Assembly (NCBI GenBank): GCA_020053795.1
Contig: JAGVMN010000004.1
Coordinates: 1-64,000, forward strand
Direction: 5' to 3'
Length of the DNA: 64,000 bases
From: Bacteroidia bacterium
GTDB taxonomy: Bacteria > Bacteroidota > Bacteroidia > NS11-12g > UBA9320
The notes under the pieces were generated by a model, which searched no databases, was not told the origin of the DNA, and saw only the letters and a program-made list of their open reading frames with translations. Position 1 is the first letter of the stretch. Each line of letters opens with the position of its first letter. Below, piece after piece: positions 28,308 to 39,453 of this stretch. The translations under genes were made by a program, and so were the position numbers.

Positions 28308-31300
28308 ATGAAAAGCACCCTACATGTCTTTGCCAAGTTTCTATTATCCCTATCATTTTTTTGCGATTCCTTTTCATCAATTGCCCAGTTAGAAGGTAAT
28401 TATTGGTATTTTGGACGAAATGCCGGTATCACTTTCAAGACTGGAACGGCCGTAGCCATTACTGATGGACAAATGACCAACTGGGAAGGTGTTGCCAGTA
28501 TGAGCAATAAGAAAGGAGAATTGTTATTTTATACGGATGGGGAATTTGTCTATAACAAGTCTCACAATATTATGACCAATGGTAGTGGATTGAAAGGCGA
28601 TAATTCAAGTACTCAGTCAGCCATTATTGTACAGCAACCAATAAGAGGTTGGCGATATTACATCTTCACCACAGATGCAGGGGAAAGCAATTATGCTGAC
28701 GGGCTTCAATATTCGATTGTAGATACCAATCAAAGTTCAGGCTATGGGGCAGTTCTCAGCTCTGATAAGAATAGATACCTGATGAAGAGTGGTGAAAAGG
28801 TGGCTGCGGTGAAACATGCTAATAAGGTTGATACCTGGATTGTTACCCAGGAATGGGGTAGCGATAAATTTAACGCCTACTTACTTTCTGCTACGGGATT
28901 AAATAACACTCCGGTATCAAGTCCAATTGCCACACCCATTGGGCCAGGATATCCAAAAAATCAAGTGGGATATGGAAAGGGGTTTCTGAAATTTTCTCCG
29001 GATGGTAAAAAAATGGTAAATCCGGTTGTAGGTAATCAGTCAAGCAATACTGACGGGTACTGGGAACTTTATGATTTTGACAATCTGACCGGCAAATTAT
29101 CGAATAGGATAGTATTTAACAATAGCAACAGGCCTGCTTCAGTAGCAAACTATAACGGTATTTATGGAGCCGAATTTTCTTCAAATGGGCGGTTTCTTTA
29201 TTTATCATGTAGAAATACTGGTGGTGGAACGAACAACAAAATCTGGCAGTTTGATATGAAAAATCCTAATTTCACAGATATCAATAATAGTGTAGTAGAA
29301 ATTGCAGCGAGTGGAAGTGGGATTAACGGCTCTTTTGGTGGTTTGCAGTTGGCCGTTGATGGTAAGATTTATGTAGCGAAATATGGGGCGAATAATTTAG
29401 CCATCATTGAGAAGCCAAATTGTAAAGGTACGGCATCCAATTTTATTAATAATGGGATTGGCTTAGCGGGAAAAACCTCTTATTGGGGTCTGCCCACTTT
29501 CATAGCCTCCTTTTTCAGCAAGCCGGAATTTGAATTTGGCGATTCAACCGGAGCCAAGTCTGGCGTGTGTTTTGGAGATAAGACTCAGTTTTGGTTGGGG
29601 GATACCGCTGGGGTAGATTCGGTACATTGGATTTTTGGTGATCCGGCTTCGGGGTCCAATAATTTTTCAAGCACCTTTAGACCCGAACATCTTTTTACAA
29701 AAGACACTACTTTCTCTGTTCAGGCAATAATCTTTAGGAAAGGAAGCATACAGAATTGCCTCCTAGATACAGTGAGCCGTTTGGTAACTATTTTCCCCGT
29801 GCCTAAATTTAATATAGGCAACGACACTACTATATGCGACGGAGAGGATATTTTTATCAACGCCCTTTCCATAAAAGGCTATTACGCCTGGCATGACAAT
29901 ACGAATAACCCAAATTTTACAGGAACAAAAAGTGATACCGTTTGGCTTCGGGTAACTTCAGGAGGATGTTCTTCTGCAGATACTTTGATTTTAACTGTAG
30001 TGCCATTCCCTACCATAGAACTGGGCCCGGACACTATAGTTTGTGAAGGAACCCCGGTGAGATTTGAATCAGGTAAGGCAGATAGCTATTTGTGGAGTAA
30101 TAGTAAAACTGATTCAGCCATTATAGTTGTTACTCCGGGGAAATATTGGGTGCGGTCAACAACTTTTCGCTGCGAATCAACAGATACTGTCGAATTAAAA
30201 AATTCGAAATATCCAAAGTTTAGTCTGGGCAATGACACTACACTGTGTACGTCAGATAGTTTGATCTTGAGGGCACTTGTTCCCGGAGCAACGCTCGACT
30301 ATTTATGGTCAACAACCGAAACAAGTCCGTTTATTCAGGTGAAAAATCCGGGTGGTACCTATTGGGTGTTGGTTAAAGATACCGTCTGTTCATGGTCTGA
30401 TACTGCAAAAGTTTCATTTAGTGCCCCAAAGCCGTTGGATTTAGGAGCCGACAAGAAAGTTTGCAATGGCGATACTGCTTCATTTAATGCTCTGGTTGTG
30501 GGTGCCACCAAATACAAGTGGCATAATAACACAACACTCCCAACCTTCAAAACCATTACTCAAGGTCAGGTTTTTGTGGATGTATTTGACGGCTTTTGCA
30601 ATTTAACTGACAGTGCTTTTGTATATGTAACAACCCCACTTGTAGTGAATTTAGGCAACGATACCATTTTGTGTCTTGGTCAACAAGTAGATACCAAGCT
30701 GAAATATACTGTTCAACCAAACTATGAATACAAATGGAATGGCATACCTAATCAAAAAGACACCATTATTAAAACATCTGGAAACTATTGGATGGATGTT
30801 ACAGACTTACCCGACAGAGTTTGCAAAACAACGGATTCTATCAGGGTTACTTTTCAGTCGGCCATTGTGTTTAGCCTTGGTAATGATACAGTGCTTTGTC
30901 TCGGGCAACAGATATTTTTGAATGCCACATCGGTTGGTCCGGTAGTATCTTCAAGATGGCAGGATGGTACAACAGGTTTAAGCCGAAATAACGACCCTGC
31001 CATTGTGAAACACTGGCTGGATATAGACAATGGCATTTGCAAATCGAGTGATACCATAAACATTTCATACAAAACATTGATGACATTTGATCTGGGACCG
31101 AATCAGCAATTGTGCGACAACAACACATTGGGCATAAATATAATAACAACCCCAACTGCTACCTCTTATATTTGGAAAGACATCAATGGTATAGTGGTAT
31201 CCAATGTTTCGTCATATATCATCACTAATCCCGGAGGTAGATATGATCTTACCGTTTCAGATGGCGTTTGTACAAAATGGGATACCATTAATGTAGTGTA

Positions 31301-32033
31301 CTTTACAACTCCGGTAGTTGATCTTGGTCAGGATACAATATTGTGCGATGATGCTGTGTTAGATTTGGGCAATCCTACGGTTGATGCCGACAAGTTTCAA
31401 TGGAAGATAAACGGGATAAACGATGCCACAACGCCCACCCTGCAAGTCAACGATCCGGGTGGAGAATATGAGTTAATTGTATCCAAAGGTCCTTGTCCGT
31501 CGTCAGATAAAGTGATTGTTGGTTATACCACGGCACCTGATTTTGATCTGGGATGGAGTGACACAACTTTATGTGAGGCGACCTTGTTTAAATTTGATTT
31601 TTCGGATTTGAAATACACTAATTTCCTTTGGAACGATGGAACAAACGAATCCATTAAGGAGGTTAAAGAAAAAGGATTGCACTGGATGATAGCAACAAAT
31701 ATATGCGGTGCTGATAGCATTGGGTTCAATATTATAATAGACGAATTGGGTTGTTTTGTGAATTTTCCGAATGCATTTTCACCGAACGGAGATGGTATCA
31801 ATGATATATTCCGACCTATAGGAAGGGTGCTTGAGTTTGTGGAGATGAATATTTATAACCGCTATGGTGAGTTGATTTTTTCAGGCCCGCCAATACCGGG
31901 CTGGGATGGAACCTACGGGAAATCAAATCCTGTGATGCCTGGTGTTTATTATTGGATGGTAACTTACAGGCAATTATCAGGTGGCTACCCAAGAAGATTT
32001 ACCGAGAATGGAATTGTACATGTAGTGAGGTAA
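28308..32033 (+). CDS. Large secreted protein with about 9 Ig/PKD-like tandem repeats and a gliding motility-associated (T9SS type B) C-terminal domain
   Basis: C-terminal FPNAFSPNGDGINDIFRPIGR...NIYNRYGELIF...W DGTYGKS; repeated xLGNDTxLC units; signal peptide from Met at 28308. Confidence 0.9.
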   Translation: MKSTLHVFAKFLLSLSFFCDSFSSIAQLEGNYWYFGRNAGITFKTGTAVAITDGQMTNWEGVASMSNKKGELLFYTDGEFVYNKSHNIMTNGSGLKGDNSSTQSAIIVQQPIRGWRYYIFTTDAGESNYADGLQYSIVDTNQSSGYGAVLSSDKNRYLMKSGEKVAAVKHANKVDTWIVTQEWGSDKFNAYLLSATGLNNTPVSSPIATPIGPGYPKNQVGYGKGFLKFSPDGKKMVNPVVGNQSSNTDGYWELYDFDNLTGKLSNRIVFNNSNRPASVANYNGIYGAEFSSNGRFLYLSCRNTGGGTNNKIWQFDMKNPNFTDINNSVVEIAASGSGINGSFGGLQLAVDGKIYVAKYGANNLAIIEKPNCKGTASNFINNGIGLAGKTSYWGLPTFIASFFSKPEFEFGDSTGAKSGVCFGDKTQFWLGDTAGVDSVHWIFGDPASGSNNFSSTFRPEHLFTKDTTFSVQAIIFRKGSIQNCLLDTVSRLVTIFPVPKFNIGNDTTICDGEDIFINALSIKGYYAWHDNTNNPNFTGTKSDTVWLRVTSGGCSSADTLILTVVPFPTIELGPDTIVCEGTPVRFESGKADSYLWSNSKTDSAIIVVTPGKYWVRSTTFRCESTDTVELKNSKYPKFSLGNDTTLCTSDSLILRALVPGATLDYLWSTTETSPFIQVKNPGGTYWVLVKDTVCSWSDTAKVSFSAPKPLDLGADKKVCNGDTASFNALVVGATKYKWHNNTTLPTFKTITQGQVFVDVFDGFCNLTDSAFVYVTTPLVVNLGNDTILCLGQQVDTKLKYTVQPNYEYKWNGIPNQKDTIIKTSGNYWMDVTDLPDRVCKTTDSIRVTFQSAIVFSLGNDTVLCLGQQIFLNATSVGPVVSSRWQDGTTGLSRNNDPAIVKHWLDIDNGICKSSDTINISYKTLMTFDLGPNQQLCDNNTLGINIITTPTATSYIWKDINGIVVSNVSSYIITNPGGRYDLTVSDGVCTKWDTINVVYFTTPVVDLGQDTILCDDAVLDLGNPTVDADKFQWKINGINDATTPTLQVNDPGGEYELIVSKGPCPSSDKVIVGYTTAPDFDLGWSDTTLCEATLFKFDFSDLKYTNFLWNDGTNESIKEVKEKGLHWMIATNICGADSIGFNIIIDELGCFVNFPNAFSPNGDGINDIFRPIGRVLEFVEMNIYNRYGELIFSGPPIPGWDGTYGKSNPVMPGVYYWMVTYRQLSGGYPRRFTENGIVHVVR
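29803..31750 (+). repeat. About nine tandem repeats (~205-230 nt each) within the surface protein gene
   Basis: Units begin FNIGNDTTIC, IELGPDTIVC, FSLGNDTTLC, LDLGADKKVC, VNLGNDTILC, FSLGNDTVLC, FDLGPNQQLC, VDLGQDTILC, FDLGWSDTTLC. Confidence 0.85.
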
Positions 32034-32211
32034 ATGCTTGCTTAAAGATTTCAGACTTAACGTTTTAGGTTAAGCAGATGAAATCAATCAGAAGTTGTTT
32101 TAATCAGAGACCCAATCGTCTTGCGGTTTTCAGGGTATCAGCCACGCGTATCAAAATTGAATCAAAGGTATTATTCCCAACCATATTTGAATAGAATTTA
32201 TGTCGGTTATG

Positions 32212-33459
32212 TTACTTTGAATTAGTTAAAGCATGATCTTCGATTTTTTCAGGCACTAATATTCGGAGAATTACATCCTTAATAATTTCACAAGCCTCGA
32301 GTAACTGGTCTTTAGTGATAACGAGCGGCGGGGCAAACCGTATGATGTGATCATGCGTTTGCTTGGCCAAAAGTCCTTTTCTCATGAGAGCCACACAAAC
32401 ATCTTTGGCGGTTTTGCCATTGCCAAAAGGTCGCACTACTATGGCATTAAACAGGCCTTTGCCACGCACCTCGGCGATAATGGGAGACTCTATGGCTTCC
32501 ATTTCGGCCCGAAATATATGCCCGAGTTCCTCGGCATTCTGAGCCAGGTTTTCTTCTTTCAGAACTTCAAGAGCGGCCATTGCCACCGCACAGCCAAGTG
32601 GATTTCCGCCATAAGTTGAACCGTGTTGTCCCGGTTTTAATGTCAACATTATTTCGTCATTGCACAAAACGGCTGACACTGGTATGGTGCCACCTGAAAG
32701 AGCCTTTCCTAAAATCAAAATATCCGGTTTAACCCCTTCATAGTCACACGCCAAAAGCTTTCCGGTTCTGCCCAAACCTGTTTGTATCTCATCCGCAATA
32801 AACAACACATTGAACCGGGTACACATATTGCGTATCTCAGTTAAATAACCCTCATCTGGTACCACAATACCGGCCTCACCCTGTATAGGTTCCACCATAA
32901 AGCCGGCAACATTTTTTTTACTGAGAGACTTTTCCAATGCTTCCAAATCGTTATAGGGCACTATATCAAAACCGGGCATATAAGGTCCAAAATTTTTATA
33001 ACTGTCAGGGTCGGTTGAACTTGACACGGCCGCAAGTGTTCGGCCCCAGAAGTTGCCTTCGGCGAAAACTATTTTGGCTTTGTTCTCCTCTATACCTTTA
33101 ACTTGATAAGCCCATTTTCTACAAAGTTTTAAGGCGGTTTCTCCACCTTCTACACCCGTGTTCACTGGTAATACGCGGTCATATCCAAAATATTGACAGA
33201 TATACTTTTCATAGGGCCCCAGAACATTGTTGTGAAAAGCTCGGGAAGTAAGGGTAAGTTTGTCTGCCTGTTCATGCAAGGCCTTTAATATTTTTGGATG
33301 ACAATGCCCCTGATTAACCGCACTATAAGCAGCCAGAAAATCGTAATACCTTTTCCCTTCCGTATCCCAAACAAAAACACCCATGCCTTTTTCCAATACT
33401 ACCGGCAATGGATCGTAATTATGGGCCCCGTATTCATTTTCAAGCTCGATGTAATTCAT
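32212..33459 (-). CDS. rocD: Ornithine--oxo-acid aminotransferase
   Basis: [51 protein letters not shown] motif [16 protein letters not shown]...LGKALSGG. Confidence 0.95.
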   Translation of the reverse strand: MNYIELENEYGAHNYDPLPVVLEKGMGVFVWDTEGKRYYDFLAAYSAVNQGHCHPKILKALHEQADKLTLTSRAFHNNVLGPYEKYICQYFGYDRVLPVNTGVEGGETALKLCRKWAYQVKGIEENKAKIVFAEGNFWGRTLAAVSSSTDPDSYKNFGPYMPGFDIVPYNDLEALEKSLSKKNVAGFMVEPIQGEAGIVVPDEGYLTEIRNMCTRFNVLFIADEIQTGLGRTGKLLACDYEGVKPDILILGKALSGGTIPVSAVLCNDEIMLTLKPGQHGSTYGGNPLGCAVAMAALEVLKEENLAQNAEELGHIFRAEMEAIESPIIAEVRGKGLFNAIVVRPFGNGKTAKDVCVALMRKGLLAKQTHDHIIRFAPPLVITKDQLLEACEIIKDVILRILVPEKIEDHALTNSK

Positions 33460-33588
33460 GCCGTTTGCAGTTTAATCACAAAGGTAACTTAAGTTTTTCA
33501 AATGCACGTTCAATGGCTTTGCTCACAATAAAGGGTCAGGTGGTATTTGTGATAAAATCTACCGAATTTCGTTTCCTGAAAGACAGAG

Positions 33589-36500
33589 ATGAAGGCCATA
33601 TTAAATATGTTTTGTTTATTGACCTTGTTATTCAATCCAATGGCTTCAATTGGTCAAGGCCTGAGGACATCTTTTCACATTCCACCACAAATTCAGGTCA
33701 ATGATTGGCAAATGCTCGTGTCGGAGCATTTTGTTATTTATTATCAAAGTGAATTTATTGAAACAGCACATGAAGTTCTTGGCATTGTCAATTCGGTTAC
33801 GCCATCAATTGAGAATATTCTTGGATTCAGGTTAAGCAATCGTCTGTCCATAGTTATATTTCCTTCGGCAAAAGATCTTAACCAAAGTGCTTTTTTTTCT
33901 AAAGAATTATTGCCCATACAGCAGAACCCGGGCGGAACCACTGAAATCACGGGAAATTCATTTGCTGTTTTTCACGATGGAAACAGAACTTCTATCATCA
34001 CACAAGTAAAAAAAGGAATTGCAGATATGCTTATTCGCGAAATGCTTTTCGGAGGAACCGTACACGAACGAATTAAATATGCTACTTTAATGCAGGTACC
34101 TTATTGGTTTTCAAGCGGATTGAGCCGTTATATAGTCAAGCCTTGGGATGCTCGGGATGACGATGCTGTGCGAGATCTTGTTTTCAGGAAAGGGTTTTTA
34201 AGAATTGGTGAATTATCGCCCGAAGAGCAAAGTCTGGTTGGCAAAAGTGTTTGGAATTATATTGCAGAGTTAAAAGGGGAGGTTTCTTTTCAGCGAATTT
34301 TGTATTTGGTTCGGCTGACACGAAAAGTAGAAAATGCCTTCACTTTTGTTTTTAATTGGAATTCCAGTCAACTGATAAATGAATGGCACGACTATGTGGT
34401 TGGAATTTATCTCAAAGATCAATTAAGAAAGCATCCGCGAAATCATGAAATGCGACCAAAAAAAAATGAAACACTATTGGATATCGGCTTTCTTCATAAG
34501 ACAATGATAATTAGAACTATCAGAAAGAAGAATCGCTTTAGGTTGGATGTTTTTGATCATGTAACGAGAACAAACGAGCTTTGGTTTAAAAGTTCATTCA
34601 AACCCTTAACAGAAGATGAAAACCGGTTTCTGCCACTTTGGTCTGCCGATAAAAAAGGGGGCTTTTGGGTTTCAGATTTTGATAAAGGTGGATTTAAGTT
34701 ACACTATTTACAAAAAGCAGGGGTGGTAGAGCGAAGTTTAGAATTAAGCGATATTTCATTATTATTAGACTTTGATTTTGATGCTACTGAAGAAAAATTT
34801 GTATTGTCCGTTATCAGCAAAGGAAAGAGCGAATTGTGGCTGCTGACAAAAGATGGGAAAAGAGAAATTCTTCATAGCGGTGTTGCAGGACTTTGGGATT
34901 TGAAATTTGAAGATAACGGATCTTCGTTCCTCTCAGTTGGCGATTGGCCAAACGACTCTATGGCTGGCAAAATGGCCGGCAAAATTTGGGAATCAGACAT
35001 TTTTGAATGGAAACGTCAGAATGGGAAATGGACGGCAAACAGGCTCACCCACACGCCAAATACAAAAGAAGAACAGCCCTTATATTATGTGCCTGGTAAA
35101 ATCTCTTTCCTTTCTGATGAAAATGGAATTTTCAATGCATGGTCTATGGATTTATCAACTAATGAAAAAATAAGACTTACCGATTATAAGCGAAATATTC
35201 TGAAAAACGAATACATTTCAGATGACCATCAGGTTGTTGAAATAATTACTATCAATGGACAGCGTGATTGGTATCTTTCACCTGGGGTAGATTATACTCC
35301 GGTTATTGAAGAATCAGCACAGACATCGGGTATCACTTATAACCGTATTAGATTTATGGATGGTTTTGCAGCATCAATTGTAAAAGTTGACACTATTGTA
35401 GCCGACACCCAAAACAATGTTTTACCCAAATCTTATTTTCAAACTGATTTTCCTTTTGAGGTTGATTTTATAGAAACGCTTCCAGACTCACTTTCGTTTG
35501 AAAACAAAACCAGCACAACCAATACCTTTCAAATTAAATATGTCCGATCATTTAAGCCCGATCAGCTTATTTTACAAATTGATAATAGTTTTGTGAATAC
35601 CACTTATGTTCCGGCCATGATGAAGCTTGAAGATGCTCTCGTCATTCTGCCGGGTCTTAATTTCTCACTACGCCTGAGAGAATTGTTGGGAAACTACAAC
35701 ATTACAATGGGTGCGAGGGTGGCCAGAAATTTTAACCATTTTGATTCTTATGTATCCGGGCGGGGAAGTTTGAAGAAAAAGGCGGTTCATGTTTATCTTT
35801 ACCGGCAGTCGAGAATCGTATTCCCAACCGATGGCTACAATAAGATAATTACAAACTCCGCTTCTCTCGCTGTTTATATGGCCCAAAAAAGGTTCATGGC
35901 ACTTCAAGTAAAAGGAGAGTTTAGATCGGACAATAAAATAGTGCTTTCAACCGATGACGAAACACTACGCCGTGGTGGGTTACATAGAATATGGCTAAGC
36001 CCATCAATAAATTACACCTTTAACAACACATTACCATACGGCATGAACGCATACAATGGCTTAAAAATGGTTCATTCATTTCAATATTGGCAGAATACAG
36101 CCCAAAAAGGAACCACCTTTGTCCTTGCCTCAGATGTGAGGATTGGGGTTAAACTCAGAAGCAATCTGTTTTGGATGAGTCGCTTTCAAATGGAAATTTC
36201 GGCTGGCAATATGAAAATGCTGTATGTGGCAGGGGCTATGGAGAATTGGTTGAAACCTGTCATTGACCAAAACACTGTATTAAGAACGAATGCGGCATTC
36301 ATCCGCATGGGTTCATCTATCAGAGGTCTAAATATGAATGTGAGAAACGGCAACACGATGGCCATTATAAATTCGGAAATCAGATGGCGAATTCTTTCAG
36401 ATCTGCTAAAAATCAATACCAGGATGGCATTTATAAATGATTTTATGATGACAGGATTCTTAGATGCAGGGAGTGCCTGGTACGGTGTTTCGCCCTTTGA

Positions 36501-36711
36501 TATTACCAATCCAAACAATGTTCAAATAATAAATAGCGGGCAAATGGTAATAACGGTTTATAACCATAAGCAGCCATTTGTTCTGGGATCAGGCTATGGT
36601 TTCAGAACAAATATTTTCGGCTATTATATCAAATTCGATCAGGGCATTGGGCTTGATAACGGTAGGTGGGGTAAGCCAATAAAATACATTACAATTGGTC
36701 TTGATTTTTGA
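33589..36711 (+). CDS. TolB-like (PD40) beta-propeller/outer-membrane protein with a peptidase_MA-like N-terminal region
   Basis: WQMLVSEHFVIYYQSEFIETAHEVLG resembles Bacteroidota peptidase_MA/TolB-like proteins; beta-rich C-terminus ending in Phe (YITIGLDF). Confidence 0.6.
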   Translation: MKAILNMFCLLTLLFNPMASIGQGLRTSFHIPPQIQVNDWQMLVSEHFVIYYQSEFIETAHEVLGIVNSVTPSIENILGFRLSNRLSIVIFPSAKDLNQSAFFSKELLPIQQNPGGTTEITGNSFAVFHDGNRTSIITQVKKGIADMLIREMLFGGTVHERIKYATLMQVPYWFSSGLSRYIVKPWDARDDDAVRDLVFRKGFLRIGELSPEEQSLVGKSVWNYIAELKGEVSFQRILYLVRLTRKVENAFTFVFNWNSSQLINEWHDYVVGIYLKDQLRKHPRNHEMRPKKNETLLDIGFLHKTMIIRTIRKKNRFRLDVFDHVTRTNELWFKSSFKPLTEDENRFLPLWSADKKGGFWVSDFDKGGFKLHYLQKAGVVERSLELSDISLLLDFDFDATEEKFVLSVISKGKSELWLLTKDGKREILHSGVAGLWDLKFEDNGSSFLSVGDWPNDSMAGKMAGKIWESDIFEWKRQNGKWTANRLTHTPNTKEEQPLYYVPGKISFLSDENGIFNAWSMDLSTNEKIRLTDYKRNILKNEYISDDHQVVEIITINGQRDWYLSPGVDYTPVIEESAQTSGITYNRIRFMDGFAASIVKVDTIVADTQNNVLPKSYFQTDFPFEVDFIETLPDSLSFENKTSTTNTFQIKYVRSFKPDQLILQIDNSFVNTTYVPAMMKLEDALVILPGLNFSLRLRELLGNYNITMGARVARNFNHFDSYVSGRGSLKKKAVHVYLYRQSRIVFPTDGYNKIITNSASLAVYMAQKRFMALQVKGEFRSDNKIVLSTDDETLRRGGLHRIWLSPSINYTFNNTLPYGMNAYNGLKMVHSFQYWQNTAQKGTTFVLASDVRIGVKLRSNLFWMSRFQMEISAGNMKMLYVAGAMENWLKPVIDQNTVLRTNAAFIRMGSSIRGLNMNVRNGNTMAIINSEIRWRILSDLLKINTRMAFINDFMMTGFLDAGSAWYGVSPFDITNPNNVQIINSGQMVITVYNHKQPFVLGSGYGFRTNIFGYYIKFDQGIGLDNGRWGKPIKYITIGLDF

Positions 36712-36748
36712 TGTTTACAAAATGTAAATCATTTATGCAGGAATAGGC

Positions 36749-36778
36749 TTGAAGCCGCAAAGCATACAATTACATTTG
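36749..36778 (+). promoter_or_regulatory. Bacteroidota sigma-A-type promoter of purH: TTG-N19-TACATTTG
   Basis: TTG (36749-36751), 19-nt spacer, TACATTTG (36771-36778); purH start at 36799. Confidence 0.6.
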
Positions 36779-36798
36779 CACTTCAAAATATTAATCAA

Positions 36799-38292
36799 TT
36801 GACTAAAATACAATCAGCACTTATTTCCGTGTACAACAAAGATGGCATAATACCCATTGTTGAAGTACTGAAAAATCTCGGGGTAAAGTTATTTTCAACG
36901 GGAGGCACTCAGAAGTTTTTATCGGCACTGGGCTATCAAGTTACGGCAGTAGAAGATGTTACGGGTTTTCCGAGCATTTTTGACGGGAGGGTAAAAACGC
37001 TGCATCCAAGTATTTTTGGAGGTATTTTGTTTCGGAGAGATCATGCCGGAGATGTGAAAGAAAAAGATATTCATCAAATTCCCGCTATAGATTTGGTAAT
37101 TGTTGATCTCTATCCATTTCAGGAAACAGTAAGAACTACGGCTAATGAAGCTGAGATCATAGAAAAAATTGATATAGGCGGCGTCTCTTTGATAAGAGCG
37201 GCAGCCAAAAATTTTAAACATACCTGTATTTTGGCCGACAAACGGGATTATCCATATTTTCTGGATTTAATGGTGAAGGCAAATGGTACAACGAATATTG
37301 AACAAAGGAAGAAATTGGCTCATAGGGCATTTGCCACCACTGCCAATTATGACAAAAAGATAGCGGCGTATTTTGAAGGAATTCGGGATAACGTGTTGAG
37401 ATATGGCGAAAACCCGCATCAAAATGCTGTTTTTGTTGCCAATGCAGGCAAAATCTTTGAACAGTTGCATGGAAAGGATTTGTCTTACAACAATCTGCTC
37501 GACATGGACGCAGCCATTAATTTGATGGCGGACTTAAGAGTTTATCAGAAAGCTGCTTTTGCCATTATTAAGCACAATAATGCATGTGGTGTTTCAATAA
37601 ATTCAAAATTAAAAGATGCATTTGTGGAAGCTCTGGCCGGAGATCCGGTTTCAGCCTTCGGAGGTGTTTTCGTAACCAATGAAATGTTGGATGAAGAAAC
37701 CTCAAAAGAAATTGATAAAATATTCTTTGAAATTATAATCGCACCGGATTTCTCGAATGAAGCTTTGAAGGTTCTCAAACAAAAGAAAAACCGGATGATT
37801 GTGAAACTCCATTCATGGGATTTGCCCGAAAAAACAGAAAGAACAATCCTTAACGGGGTTTTGATTCAAGACAGGGACAGCAGGGTTGAAGTTAGCAAAG
37901 ATGCTAAATTGGTGACCAAAAAAGTTCCAAAACCATCAGAAATGAGCGATCTTGAATTTGCCAATATTCTGGTAAAGCATACCCGTTCAAATGCAATCAT
38001 ACTGGCAAAAAACAAACAACTAATTGGCATTGGAACCGGTCAAACTTCGAGAGTTGATGCTTTGCATCAAGCCATAAATAAGGCGAAAAATTTTGGCTTT
38101 AATACCAAAGGTTCTGTCATGGCCAGTGATGCTTTTTTCCCTTTTCCTGACTGCGTTGAAATTGCAGGTGAAGCAGGTATAAAGGCGATTATTCAACCCG
38201 GAGGATCAATCAAAGATGATCTTTCAATAGAATATTGCAATGAAAACGATATAGCCATGTTATTCACAGGTTACCGTCACTTCAAACATTGA
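36799..38292 (+). CDS. purH: Bifunctional AICAR transformylase/IMP cyclohydrolase (TTG start)
   Basis: IQSALISVYNKDGI...LFSTGGTQKFL...FDGRVKTLHPSIFGGIL; RYGENPHQNA; C-terminal DAFFPFPDCVEIAGEAGIKAIIQPGGSIKDD. Confidence 0.96.
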   Translation: MTKIQSALISVYNKDGIIPIVEVLKNLGVKLFSTGGTQKFLSALGYQVTAVEDVTGFPSIFDGRVKTLHPSIFGGILFRRDHAGDVKEKDIHQIPAIDLVIVDLYPFQETVRTTANEAEIIEKIDIGGVSLIRAAAKNFKHTCILADKRDYPYFLDLMVKANGTTNIEQRKKLAHRAFATTANYDKKIAAYFEGIRDNVLRYGENPHQNAVFVANAGKIFEQLHGKDLSYNNLLDMDAAINLMADLRVYQKAAFAIIKHNNACGVSINSKLKDAFVEALAGDPVSAFGGVFVTNEMLDEETSKEIDKIFFEIIIAPDFSNEALKVLKQKKNRMIVKLHSWDLPEKTERTILNGVLIQDRDSRVEVSKDAKLVTKKVPKPSEMSDLEFANILVKHTRSNAIILAKNKQLIGIGTGQTSRVDALHQAINKAKNFGFNTKGSVMASDAFFPFPDCVEIAGEAGIKAIIQPGGSIKDDLSIEYCNENDIAMLFTGYRHFKH

Positions 38293-38423
38293 AAGTCGTG
38301 ATTTTCAATATAAAAGGTTTATACCAAAAGTTGTTAAGTTTTTCAGCATATATTCAAAATTTTCTGTCTTTTTACGCTAATATTGCAAAGCGTTTATAAT
38401 CAGTCAATTTGTTTTAATCAATA

Positions 38424-39446
38424 ATGGGTTTATTCGATTTTCTCACACAAGAAATTGCCATCGATTTGGGCACCGCTAATACTTTGATTATATACAAAGA
38501 CAAAGTGGTGGTTGATGAGCCTTCCATTATAGCCATTCGTCGTTCTACCAATGAAGTTATTGCCATAGGTAAAGAGGCACAGAAAATGCATGGAAAAACC
38601 CATGAAGATATCAAAACCATCAGACCCTTGAAAGACGGGGTGATTGCTGATTTTAGGGCAGCGGAGCATATGATTCGCGGTTTTATTAAAATGATTAACA
38701 AGGGCAAGAGGCTTTTTAGTCCGCAGTTGAAAATGGTTATTTGCATCCCATCCGGAATCACAGAAGTTGAAAAAAGAGCAGTTAAGGAATCTGCCGAAAG
38801 AAGTGGTGGAAAGGAGGTTTATATGATACCCGAGCCGATGGCAGCAGCTATTGGAATCGGGATTGATATTTCGGAACCCATAGGAAATATGATCATTGAT
38901 ATTGGGGGTGGGACTACAGAGGTAGCGGTGATTGCACTTTCCGGAATAGTTTCGGACAACTCAATTAGGGTTGCAGGTGATGCTTTCACTGAGGATATTA
39001 TTGAATACATGCGTCGTCAGCACAATCTGATGATTGGTGAAAGGACAGCTGAGATGATAAAAATTGAGGTCGGGGCTGCATTGCCGGAAATAGACAACCC
39101 TCCGGTTGATTATCCGGTAAACGGGCGAGACCTGATGACCGGAATTCCAAAACAGATTTATGTAAGCTATTCCGAGATAGCCCTGGCATTGGATAAATCA
39201 ATTTCAAAAATAGAAGAAGCTGTTTTGAAGGCTTTAGAGATGACACCACCTGAATTGTCGGCAGATATTTACCAAACTGGACTTTACCTCACCGGCGGTG
39301 GGGCAATGTTGCGGGGATTGGATAAAAGAATTGGAAGTAAGGCGAAATTACCGGTTTATGTGGCCGAGGATCCACTTAGGGCTGTGGTTAGAGGAACAGG
39401 GATTGCATTAAAAAATATTGAGCAATTCAAGACCATCATGCAGTAA
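38424..39446 (+). CDS. mreB: Rod shape-determining protein MreB
   Basis: EIAIDLGTANTLIIYKDKVVVDEPSI; IDIGGGTTEVAVI; LTGGGAMLRGLD. Confidence 0.98.
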   Translation: MGLFDFLTQEIAIDLGTANTLIIYKDKVVVDEPSIIAIRRSTNEVIAIGKEAQKMHGKTHEDIKTIRPLKDGVIADFRAAEHMIRGFIKMINKGKRLFSPQLKMVICIPSGITEVEKRAVKESAERSGGKEVYMIPEPMAAAIGIGIDISEPIGNMIIDIGGGTTEVAVIALSGIVSDNSIRVAGDAFTEDIIEYMRRQHNLMIGERTAEMIKIEVGAALPEIDNPPVDYPVNGRDLMTGIPKQIYVSYSEIALALDKSISKIEEAVLKALEMTPPELSADIYQTGLYLTGGGAMLRGLDKRIGSKAKLPVYVAEDPLRAVVRGTGIALKNIEQFKTIMQ

Positions 39447-39453
39447 TAAGTAA

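Noticed and set aside
29803-31750. Regularly spaced repeats considered as a CRISPR-like array
   Set aside because: Spacing is over 200 nt, repeats are degenerate at DNA level and in frame with a secreted protein; they are protein domains.
38292-38330. ATTGAAA...TTTCAAT hairpin after purH as terminator
   Set aside because: Short A/T-rich stem with no following T tract.
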